The translations under genes and the position numbers were made by a program. From assembly GCA_020634755.1 (NCBI GenBank), contig JACKBC010000013.1, forward strand, positions 81,175 through 145,174: a DNA stretch of 64,000 bases, read 5' to 3'. Within the stretch, counting starts at the first letter, position 1; the number at the start of each line of letters is the position of its first letter. This DNA is from Caldilineaceae bacterium. GTDB taxonomy: Bacteria; Chloroflexota; Anaerolineae; Caldilineales; Caldilineaceae. This document shows, piece after piece, positions 51,011 through 58,379 of this stretch. A model generated the notes under the pieces. That model worked only from the letters and a program-made list of their open reading frames with translations. It was not told the DNA's origin and did not search any database.

Positions 51011-54000
51011 ATGAAGAGCAGTACAGTACACAAAAGAATATGGTTACCGTTGATAACGCTCATCCTTCTCATGAATCCCGCCGCATTCGACTCTATGCCT
51101 AGGTTGCAGGGCGCAGTTGCGTTCGCCCAGGGCAGTCAGGTCACGATCGATTTCGACAACGTGCCATCCTCGGCCTTTTTTGCGAAATACAATGGCAGCC
51201 AGGAAGATGGTTTTACGATGTCGGCGACGGGGGGTACATATACATACTCTCCCATTACGCCCTCGCCACCACTTGGTGGGACAATCTTGCTAAATTATCG
51301 TGGAGCTGGCTCATTAACCATCACTAAGCAGGACGCGTCAACTTTTTTTCAATTTGAGCAAATGGATGTTCGCTGTACTTGTGACCAGAATGCTGATCCT
51401 CACATTACAGTTAAAGGATATATTGGTGGGGCAAACGGTACTCTGGTTGGTACAGATGACTTTTCCCTCGGTCCTTATGCCAATCCAAACGGGGCTATCG
51501 GTGCAACGGTTTCAGCCGTGAATTTGGTCGGCAAAAGCGTGGACACGCTGGTCTTCACGTATAAGGAGATCAGTGGTTCGACGTACGGCGCCGCCGGTTT
51601 TGATAATATCGTGCTGGGTGATGCTCCACCTCCCCCTACCGCGACACCGACTAACACGCCGCAGCCGACTACCGGTACGATCATCATCGTCAAGGATGCG
51701 CAGCCGGATGGCAACCAGGCATTCCAGTTTATTGGCAGTGGTAACGTCACTGGAAGTTTCCATTTGATCGACGACGGCAGCGGTACAGGCAACAGCATAA
51801 CGGTCAACAACGTGAACCCAGGGAGAGTGACAATTCAAGAAGCTCACACGGCTGGCTGGACGCTTTCGTCGATCACCTGTGACAGGGGCTCCCCAAGGAT
51901 TATCGGAAATCAGGTCGAATTCACCGTTACTCCTGGCCAAACGGTGACGTGTACATTCACCAACTCCCAGAATCCAACGCCAACGCCAACGCCAACCACG
52001 GGCACGATCGTCATTGTGAAGGATGCGGATCGGGATAGCGACCAGGCGTTTGGCTTCCGCCTTACGGGCGCGCAGTTGAGCCGAGATTTCACGCTGGTGG
52101 ATGATGGCAGCGCCGCCAATACGCAGAGCTTTGCGGACTTGCCGCCCGGTGAGTACCAGGCGCTTGAGTTTTTCCTCAGTACCTGGACCTTAACCAATAT
52201 CTCGTGCAACGACGCCAACTCGACCGGCGACCCCAGCCAGCGGACAGCGACCATTAATCTGGAAGCGGGCGAAACGGTGACCTGCACCTTCTTCAACACG
52301 CTCGCGCCCACCGCTACGCCGACGAATACGCCAACCAATACGCCAACCAATACGGCAACCAATACGCCAACTGACACGGCAACGCCGACGGCGACGAACA
52401 CGCCGACCAATACGGCAGTGCCGCCGACCAACACACCGACCGCGACCGCAACGCCGGCATCTGGCACGCTGATCATCAAGAAGGATGCGGTGCCGGACAG
52501 CAGCGAGCCGTTTGCGTTTCTGCAGAACGGCGTTGGCGGCCAGCCGATTATTCTGGTCGACGATGGCACAGGCACGCGCAATACCTACACCATCAGCGAC
52601 CTGCGACCAGGAACGAACACGCGTATTTTCGAGGATCGGTTGCAGGGCGCCACCTACACGCTGACCGACATCACGTGTGACGATCCGAACGTGACGATTG
52701 AGGTCAATCGTGGGCTCGTCGCCTGGAAGGCCGAGGCCGGCAAGACGGTGACGTGTACATTCGTCAACACCAAGAACGCGCCGACCGCCACGCCGACCAA
52801 TACGCCGGAGCCGGCATCTGGCACGCTGATCATCAAGAAGGATGCGGTGCCGGACAGCAGCGAGCCATTTGCGTTTCTGCAGAACGGCGTTGGCGGCCAG
52901 CCGATTATTCTGGTCGACGATGGCACAGGCACGCGCAATACCTACACCATCAGCGACCTGCGACCAGGAACGAACACGCGTATTTTCGAGGATCGGTTGC
53001 AGGGCGCCACCTACACGCTGACCGACATCACGTGTGACGATCCGAACGTGACGATTGAGGTCAATCGTGGGCTCGTCGCCTGGAAGGCCGAGGCCGGCAA
53101 GACGGTGACGTGTACATTCGTCAACACCAAGAACGCGCCGACCGCCACGCCGACCAATACGCCGGAGCCGGCATCTGGCACGCTGATCATCAAGAAGGAT
53201 GCGGTGCCGGACAGCAGCGAGCCGTTTGCGTTTCTGCAGAACGGCGTTGGCGGCCAGCCGATTATTCTGGTCGACGATGGCACAGGCACGCGCAACAGCT
53301 TCACCATCAGCGACCTGCGGCCCGGAACCAACACGCGTATCTTCGAGGATCGGTTGCAGGGCGCCACCTACACGCTGACCGACATTACGTGTGACGACCC
53401 CAACGTGACGATTGAAGTCAATCGCGGGCTCGTCGCCTGGAAAGCCGAGGCCGGCAAGATCGTGACGTGTACGTTCGTCAACACCAAGAACGCGCCGACT
53501 GCCACGCCAGTGCCCCCGACGGCTACACCGACGGATACGCCGACCAACACGGCAGTCCCGCCGACGAATACGCCAACGGACACACCGACCAACACACCGG
53601 TGCCACCGACGAATACGCCAACGGACACGCCGACCAACACGCCGGTGCCGCCCACGGCCACAGCGACGCCCCTGGCGACGCCGACTCCGGGGCCGACGAT
53701 GGCGCCCTCCCAGGGCTGTACGCCGGGGTATTGGAAGCAGAAACAGCATCTAGGCTCGTGGGTCGCCACCGGCTACACCACCGACCAGAAGCTGAATACG
53801 GTCTTCAGCAACACCGGCAGCCTGGGGAATAACACGCTGCTGCAAGCGCTCAGCTTCAAAGGTGGCTCCTCGCTTGAGGATGCCCAGCGCATCCTGCTGC
53901 GGGCGGCGGTGGCAGCCTTGCTCAATGCGGCGTCCCCGGCTGTGAGCTACGCGCTCACCTCAGCGGACGTCATTGCGCAGGTCAACGCGGCGCTGGCCAG

Positions 54001-54160
54001 CAATAACCGCGACCAGATCTTGGCGCTGGCCACACAGCTTGATGCCTACAACAATGCTGGCTGTCCGCTGGGTAGAGCCTCTGCGGCGGGTGAAGATGAA
54101 GATGATTCGTCGGATTCGTTCTCGGGCTTCATCTATCTCCCCATGATTGTGCAAGAGTAA
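51011..54160 (+). CDS. Large secreted surface protein with tandem prealbumin-like repeats
   Basis: A 1049-residue exported protein; the signal peptide ends near AFAQG. An N-terminal lectin-like/choice-of-anchor domain (about 40-205) is followed by five Cna-B/prealbumin-like repeats with the pattern GT(I/L)II(V/K)KDA and TCTF(V/T)N. Repeats 3-5 are nearly identical (119 residues each, encoded at 52457-53527). They are joined by TPTNTP linkers. The C-terminal domain starts CTPGYWKQKQHLGSW and the end is FIYLPMIVQE. No LPXTG motif. Probably a fibrous adhesin or sheath component. It is divergent from the MalT-like regulator. Confidence 0.88.
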   Translation: MKSSTVHKRIWLPLITLILLMNPAAFDSMPRLQGAVAFAQGSQVTIDFDNVPSSAFFAKYNGSQEDGFTMSATGGTYTYSPITPSPPLGGTILLNYRGAGSLTITKQDASTFFQFEQMDVRCTCDQNADPHITVKGYIGGANGTLVGTDDFSLGPYANPNGAIGATVSAVNLVGKSVDTLVFTYKEISGSTYGAAGFDNIVLGDAPPPPTATPTNTPQPTTGTIIIVKDAQPDGNQAFQFIGSGNVTGSFHLIDDGSGTGNSITVNNVNPGRVTIQEAHTAGWTLSSITCDRGSPRIIGNQVEFTVTPGQTVTCTFTNSQNPTPTPTPTTGTIVIVKDADRDSDQAFGFRLTGAQLSRDFTLVDDGSAANTQSFADLPPGEYQALEFFLSTWTLTNISCNDANSTGDPSQRTATINLEAGETVTCTFFNTLAPTATPTNTPTNTPTNTATNTPTDTATPTATNTPTNTAVPPTNTPTATATPASGTLIIKKDAVPDSSEPFAFLQNGVGGQPIILVDDGTGTRNTYTISDLRPGTNTRIFEDRLQGATYTLTDITCDDPNVTIEVNRGLVAWKAEAGKTVTCTFVNTKNAPTATPTNTPEPASGTLIIKKDAVPDSSEPFAFLQNGVGGQPIILVDDGTGTRNTYTISDLRPGTNTRIFEDRLQGATYTLTDITCDDPNVTIEVNRGLVAWKAEAGKTVTCTFVNTKNAPTATPTNTPEPASGTLIIKKDAVPDSSEPFAFLQNGVGGQPIILVDDGTGTRNSFTISDLRPGTNTRIFEDRLQGATYTLTDITCDDPNVTIEVNRGLVAWKAEAGKIVTCTFVNTKNAPTATPVPPTATPTDTPTNTAVPPTNTPTDTPTNTPVPPTNTPTDTPTNTPVPPTATATPLATPTPGPTMAPSQGCTPGYWKQKQHLGSWVATGYTTDQKLNTVFSNTGSLGNNTLLQALSFKGGSSLEDAQRILLRAAVAALLNAASPAVSYALTSADVIAQVNAALASNNRDQILALATQLDAYNNAGCPLGRASAAGEDEDDSSDSFSGFIYLPMIVQE
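52457..53527 (+). repeat. Three tandem 357-bp coding repeats
   Basis: Units start at 52457, 52814 and 53171 (each GCATCTGGCACGCTGATCAT). Units 1 and 2 are almost identical in DNA; unit 3 diverges in its second half. This points to recent unequal exchange and possible length variation or assembly collapse. Confidence 0.95.
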
Positions 54161-54199
54161 CGTTCTAACGCTTTTACGCTGTATTATTTTCACAGCAAA

Positions 54200-54236
54200 C
54201 AATCATGGCCATTGCATGCCGCAATGGCCATGATTG
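54200..54236 (+). terminator. Hairpin after the surface protein gene
   Basis: Perfect 16-bp arms CAATCATGGCCATTGC and complement with a 5-base loop, 40 bp after the stop; followed by TATTC, no long T run. Confidence 0.65.
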
Positions 54237-54307
54237 TATTCTCACAAGTACAATTCAGAGAGTAATGACGCGAGCAGCTGTATTTGTAGGCAAAATGGTG
54301 GGAACCC

Positions 54308-54715
54308 ATGTTGACGCAACGGAAAGTTATCATTGTGGGTTCTGAACCCACAATGACCAACTTGCTAACCGTATTGCTAGAAAGCGATGGCTACCAAGTT
54401 AGCGCCATCCACAATAGAGACAGAGGAGATAAGAAAATACACACCAACACGGTGGATCTGATCGTTTTTGATATGCCGCCATTCGAAAGGGATGTGGTGC
54501 TAGCGGCCGAGGAGCTTCATGGCATGTTTGCAGCGCCACTTATTATCCTATCCGCCGTGACAAGCCGTAGAGTCACTACCCAGGCGCTGCAAGCCGGCGC
54601 CGCGGCCTTTATTGTCAAACCATTTTCGGCGCAGAATTTTCTGGATGCAGTTGCCCTGCATGCGCAAAACAATAAAGGTGTCCCCCTTGTGATGGCGCCA
54701 AGTGTAATCACCTAA
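54308..54715 (+). CDS. Stand-alone, partly degenerate receiver-domain protein 2
   Basis: A 135-residue single receiver domain, paralogue of the product at 46643. Asp55 (IVFDMPP), Ser82 and Lys104 (VKPF) are kept at identical positions. The beta-1 acidic pair is again reduced to GSE (Ser12-Glu13). Helix 1 reads MTNLLTVLLESDGY against MITLLKVLLESKGH in the paralogue. A 20-residue tail after the domain is not recognised. The start follows GGTGGGAACCC. A strong terminator lies 130 bp downstream, beyond an F1 repeat. Confidence 0.82.
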   Translation: MLTQRKVIIVGSEPTMTNLLTVLLESDGYQVSAIHNRDRGDKKIHTNTVDLIVFDMPPFERDVVLAAEELHGMFAAPLIILSAVTSRRVTTQALQAGAAAFIVKPFSAQNFLDAVALHAQNNKGVPLVMAPSVIT

Positions 54716-54727
54716 TACACCTAATAT

Positions 54728-54813
54728 CAGTACATTGCAACGGTGTTGGCGCTTTAGGCATCGGTCTGGTTTGGAGAATCCAGCCCCATCTCTTGCCGTT
54801 GCGCTCTGCTGAA
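54728..54813 (+). repeat. Dispersed repeat family F1, copy h
   Basis: CAGTACATTGCAACGGTG...GAATCCAGCCCC...GCCGTTGCGCTCTGCTGA, directly after the receiver gene and before the terminator. Confidence 0.85.
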
Positions 54814-54844
54814 TAGGGTTTCGCTAAACTTAACACTCTTAAAC

Positions 54845-54883
54845 AAAAAAAGGACCACTGCCGTACGCAGTGGTCCTTTTTTT
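54845..54883 (+). terminator. Strong Rho-independent terminator
   Basis: AAAAAAAGGACCACTG and complement with a 7-base loop; T run of seven. It ends the transcript of the second receiver gene after the F1 repeat. Confidence 0.9.
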
Positions 54884-54913
54884 GTTAAGATGACATTCTT
54901 CATACGTCTGCGT

Positions 54914-54930
54914 GTAGCGTTTTTGTAGCG
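54914..54930 (+). promoter_or_regulatory. GTAGCG direct-repeat box 5
   Basis: GTAGCGTTTTTGTAGCG, then GTACTTAGA and TATATT as a -10 9 bp downstream; TACAAT lies 17 bp after TTGTAG as an alternative. An F3 repeat and the gene at 55100 follow. Confidence 0.65.
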
Positions 54931-54993
54931 GTACTTAGATATATTTACAATCTGTCCTCTCCTGGCGATCTACTGGCTACCAAATATTAACTC

Positions 54994-55074
54994 ACGTTAC
55001 GCAGCGACAGCTAGTCTGCTAGAGAGAAACAGGAAAGTCCGCGAGCCGACGTTCCGCCAGGCTTGCGTAACATA
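54994..55074 (+). repeat. Dispersed repeat family F3, copy d (intact reference)
   Basis: CGTTACGCAGCGACAGC...CTGCTAGAGAGAAACAGG...CGCCAGGCTTGCGTAACATAAG. It ends 25 bp before the next start, in the 384-bp gap 54716-55099 that also holds F1, a terminator and box 5. Confidence 0.85.
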
Positions 55075-55099
55075 AGATATTAAGAAAGAGGTGATGATC

Positions 55100-55507
55100 A
55101 TGAGTAAAGTCTATCTGGCAATTCCCCATGCGCTGGATAAAGTATTGGGCCACGTCAACGAAAGCGGAAAAGTCACGCGCAGCCAGATTGGCATAGACAG
55201 AGAAGTGGGCCACGCCAATCTGGCTACGGGTGATATCTATGCCCAACGCTTCGGCCCCGACAAAACGGTGGGACGCGTGGACCTGAGCAGCGGGAAGGTT
55301 TATGCTACCCGCATTGGCCCCGATCACTATGTGGGCTGGGTCGGCGCGGATGGGCGCATGCACCGCCACAGGGCGTTGGCTCCCGACGTGCACATTGGCC
55401 AGGTCGAATCGCCCCTTTCCTTTGCCCACTCGGCCGCGGCCATGTTGCTGCTGGTCTTGCCGGCGCTGGAAGAGGAAGCCGTCGCAGAGACGCCTGCCCA
55501 AGAGTAG
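55100..55507 (+). CDS. Small repeat protein with VGHV/VGRVD units
   Basis: A 135-residue protein made of four repeats of about 21 residues (LGHVNESGKVTRSQIGIDR, VGHANLATGDIYAQRFGPDK, VGRVDLSSGKVYATRIGPDH, VGWVGADGRMH...), then a hydrophobic stretch HSAAAMLLLVLPALEEE. The unit suggests a small all-beta fold such as a beta-flower-type domain, but I cannot assign it. The ATG at 55100 has AAGAGG 8 bases upstream; GTG at 55091 and ATG at 55094 are alternatives. Box 5 and an F3 repeat are upstream. Confidence 0.75.
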   Translation: MSKVYLAIPHALDKVLGHVNESGKVTRSQIGIDREVGHANLATGDIYAQRFGPDKTVGRVDLSSGKVYATRIGPDHYVGWVGADGRMHRHRALAPDVHIGQVESPLSFAHSAAAMLLLVLPALEEEAVAETPAQE

Positions 55508-55561
55508 CATACTCTGGTTTCAGCTCGCTGTTGTGTATTCACAAAATAGGACTAGTATCCC

Positions 55562-55594
55562 AGAAGTTCGACTTCTCCGAGAAGTCGAACTTCT
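55562..55594 (+). terminator. 15-bp perfect hairpin after the repeat protein
   Basis: AGAAGTTCGACTTCT and complement with a 3-base loop; no T run. May end the 55100-55507 transcript. Confidence 0.55.
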
Positions 55595-55616
55595 AGGTCG
55601 GTGTTAATTTATAAAT

Positions 55617-55677
55617 CTGCCATAGCAGGCTTCCGCTAGCAGACGCAGGCTTCAGTGGCATCAACGACCGAAACATA
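55617..55677. repeat. Palindromic dispersed repeat (family F4), partial copy b
   Basis: ATAGCAGGCTTCCGCTAGCAGACGC...GCTTCAGTGGCATCA...CCGAAACATATTT, matching the right half of 5309-5388 and its flank. Confidence 0.5.
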
Positions 55678-55694
55678 TTTAACAGGGAAATCAC

Positions 55695-58118
55695 ATGCCG
55701 GACATTCGCACCAGCTATTTTCGTGACGTGCTATTTGTTGCCCTCCTAATCGCGCTAAGCGCGGTATCTCCCAGTCCCGTACAGGCACAGAGCACAGCCG
55801 CTGCCGATCTGCCGCCGGCTGACATTGCCAACGATGACGGGGGGGCCACTGTTGTGGTGGGCGAAGCCAGCTCCGCCAATTTTGCCTTTATGCCCGACCT
55901 GTATCCGAACCCAACGGTCCTGCTGATGGATGTGACCAACTTTTTAGCCGGTGAACCGCAGAAATATATTGCAGACACGGGGCAAATTTTGGGCGTTTTC
56001 ACCGAATCTTTGTTCCCGGGACCCGGGCAATTCCGCATCAATCTGCCCATTGCGCCCACCGGCGCCTTGCTAGATGTGGATAACGATGGCGAAAGCGACA
56101 CCGGGGTGCAGGTCTTTGCGCTGCAAGTGGCCTCCAACCTGATCAATGATTCCTACTTGCAGCAGATTGAGCAAGAGGGCGGGTTGAGTTCCTTCTTGGT
56201 GGATGTGGCGACCGGCGAACTGACGCAAGGGACTTTCTTAATTTATGCACCCGATGGCGATCAGGGCTTTCCATCCGGATTTGGCGCCGATGGACAGTGG
56301 TTCACCGAGGACGATCCCGCCGTGGCTCTGCCTGCCGGCTACACCTTGGCCACACTCAGCCCGGATGGCGCCGTTGCTTTTGACCGTTCCACCCGAGCCG
56401 CCATGAATACCATAGAGCGGGTGGAACAAGCCTCGCCGGACTTTTCCGACCAGGGCATTCTAGAAAGCTTCAACTCGCTGATCGACGTCCTGGCCGAGCG
56501 CTACGCTTACACCGACCTGCGCGGCCTGGATTGGGAAGAGATTCGCCAAGCGAACCTGCCCCAGGTCCAGGCGGCCGATGCCGCGAGTGATATGGCGGCT
56601 TACTACCTAGTGCTCTACGATCTGGCTGTCTCCATTGAGGATGCGCATGTCTCGGCCACGGCCAATGCCAACCTTGAAGCCACGCTGGCCTGGGCTAAAA
56701 GATTTGGCCAGCGCACTGCCGGCAATGTGGGCGCAACCGTCATCGCCACCTCTAGCGCCATGACGGCCACCGAAGCTGTGGACGCCAAAATCGTCGTCTT
56801 GACGGTAGGTGATAATACGCCCGCCAGTGACGCGGGCTGGACGCCCGGCACAGAAATCATCGCTGTGGATGGCCAATCCGCGGCCGCGCGGTTGGCAGAA
56901 GTGCCGCTGATCAGTGGCACCGGTGTGGCCGAAGTGCGGCGTGCGGCCCAAGCCGCTTTCTTTCTCTCGTTTCCGCTCAGCCAGACGGTGACCATTGGCT
57001 ATCGCCTGCCCGATGCTGCTGAGGTAATGACGGCCACCATGGTCACTGGCGCGTATGACACGGGCCACAATGAGGCGGAAAGAGCCGCCCACACGCCCAT
57101 CACGTATGAGCCGGTGGGTGACTATGCCGTCGTGCGCTGGAGCGATTTCATCCACTACATCGTGCCCAAAATTGCCGTGCTGGAAGAAGCCTTGGCCATT
57201 GAGAAGAATCAATCTGCGGCGGGCATGATTCTCGATCTGCGCGGCAACGGCGGCGGCTGGCTAGAGCTGTATGAGATCATGGCCTCCTATTTCTTTACGG
57301 CCGAGCAGCCCATGGCCACGCATGTCTTCGATTGGTACTATTACGATGCCACTGTGGGCGATCTGGTAAAGGCGTATGCCATCGATTATGAGGCCAGCGC
57401 GCCGCGCCCAGAGTTGGCCTATACCGGCCCGCTGATAATTTTGATCGACGAGAATTGCGCCAGTGCCTGCGAATACTTTACCCAGCACCTGCAGCTGTTG
57501 GGCCGGGCCACCGTAGTGGCCCAATATCGTTCCGAAGGCGCCGGCGGCCCCATTGAGCGGGTAGCTATGCCCGGCGGCATCAGCTTTCAATATACCATGG
57601 GGCGCACCACCTTTGCCGGCACCGACGAACCCAATTTGGAAGCCAAAGGCGTAGAGCCCGATGTGCGCGTACCCGTCACCCTGGAAACCGAACAGGCCAA
57701 GCAGCGCGGCGAAGACCCCGTGCTGGACGCCGCCATTGCCGAATTGGATCGGCTCACCGATCCGGCCGTCAGGCTGACCAGTATGACCTGGCGCTGGGTG
57801 CTTGAATACAGCCCTTCCGGTGAACAGACGGCTATGGAAGAACCAGACAGCTATACCCTCACCTTTACCGAGGACGGCAGCGTAGCGATCCAAGCAGACT
57901 GCAACCGGGCCAATGGTTCGTATACATTAGAAGCCAATGCGCTGACCATTACGTTGGGCCCCACCACGCTGGCCGCTTGCCCCGCAGGTTCACGCAGCGA
58001 TGACTTTCTCAGCTATCTCGGCGCTGCTACCGACATATCGTACGAGGGCGCGAATTTGAACCTTGTGCTGGATCCCGCTAGCGGCGCATTTTTGCTCGGT
58101 TTTGAGCCGCAGAAATAA
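55695..58118 (+). CDS. Secreted S41 family peptidase with META-like tail
   Basis: An 807-residue exported protein with a signal peptide ending near VQAQS. An N-terminal beta-rich region (about 35-225) precedes an S41 (C-terminal-processing/tricorn-type) peptidase: a PDZ-like segment near 375-420, GMILDLRGNGGGWLELYE, and the catalytic Ser590 in ENCASACEYF. Residues about 690-805 form a META-like domain (TSMTWRWVLEY, ADCNRANGSY). The same domain precedes the serine hydrolase in the next gene and closes the lipoprotein at 43040. Likely degrades extracellular proteins or peptides. The stop is followed in frame by a remnant gene. Confidence 0.88.
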   Translation: MPDIRTSYFRDVLFVALLIALSAVSPSPVQAQSTAAADLPPADIANDDGGATVVVGEASSANFAFMPDLYPNPTVLLMDVTNFLAGEPQKYIADTGQILGVFTESLFPGPGQFRINLPIAPTGALLDVDNDGESDTGVQVFALQVASNLINDSYLQQIEQEGGLSSFLVDVATGELTQGTFLIYAPDGDQGFPSGFGADGQWFTEDDPAVALPAGYTLATLSPDGAVAFDRSTRAAMNTIERVEQASPDFSDQGILESFNSLIDVLAERYAYTDLRGLDWEEIRQANLPQVQAADAASDMAAYYLVLYDLAVSIEDAHVSATANANLEATLAWAKRFGQRTAGNVGATVIATSSAMTATEAVDAKIVVLTVGDNTPASDAGWTPGTEIIAVDGQSAAARLAEVPLISGTGVAEVRRAAQAAFFLSFPLSQTVTIGYRLPDAAEVMTATMVTGAYDTGHNEAERAAHTPITYEPVGDYAVVRWSDFIHYIVPKIAVLEEALAIEKNQSAAGMILDLRGNGGGWLELYEIMASYFFTAEQPMATHVFDWYYYDATVGDLVKAYAIDYEASAPRPELAYTGPLIILIDENCASACEYFTQHLQLLGRATVVAQYRSEGAGGPIERVAMPGGISFQYTMGRTTFAGTDEPNLEAKGVEPDVRVPVTLETEQAKQRGEDPVLDAAIAELDRLTDPAVRLTSMTWRWVLEYSPSGEQTAMEEPDSYTLTFTEDGSVAIQADCNRANGSYTLEANALTITLGPTTLAACPAGSRSDDFLSYLGAATDISYEGANLNLVLDPASGAFLLGFEPQK

Positions 58119-58285
58119 GCTCTGAAACGGCCGGATACACTGCTCATGGTCATCGCCACCGTTGCGCTGTGGCAAGGGCGCATCGCTCTTGGGGCGGCCG
58201 CTTTTACTATACGCTGCTGACGCTGGCCGGGCTCTCGGCGGTGTGGGGGCTGGCCAAGTTGGGCGTCATGACATTGGCATTTTAA
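58119..58285 (+). pseudogene. C-terminal remnant of a membrane-anchored protein gene
   Basis: Directly after the S41 stop, in the same frame, DNA encodes ALKRPDTLLMVIATVALWQGR, and after one frame change near 58185-58195 it reads GRFYYTLLTLAGLSAVWGLAKL...LAF and stops at 58285. Two hydrophobic helices with this FYYTLL...VWGL pattern close many membrane-anchored beta-lactamase-like hydrolases. This piece therefore looks like the tail of such a gene, displaced from any head; a serine hydrolase gene starts 95 bp later. Confidence 0.55.
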
Positions 58286-58379
58286 AGGGCCGCTCGTACA
58301 GCCTATTGCAGCGCGCAAAATATATTCCCGCCACCTTGCTCTACATCGCCAGCCAATGGCGACGGCGAAAGTTGAGAAC

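Noticed and set aside
52190..53749. Long minus-strand open frame of 519 codons opposite the surface protein
   Set aside because: Arg/Gly/Val-rich shadow of the repeated TPTNTP-coding and prealbumin-like DNA; the plus frame has signal peptide and domains.
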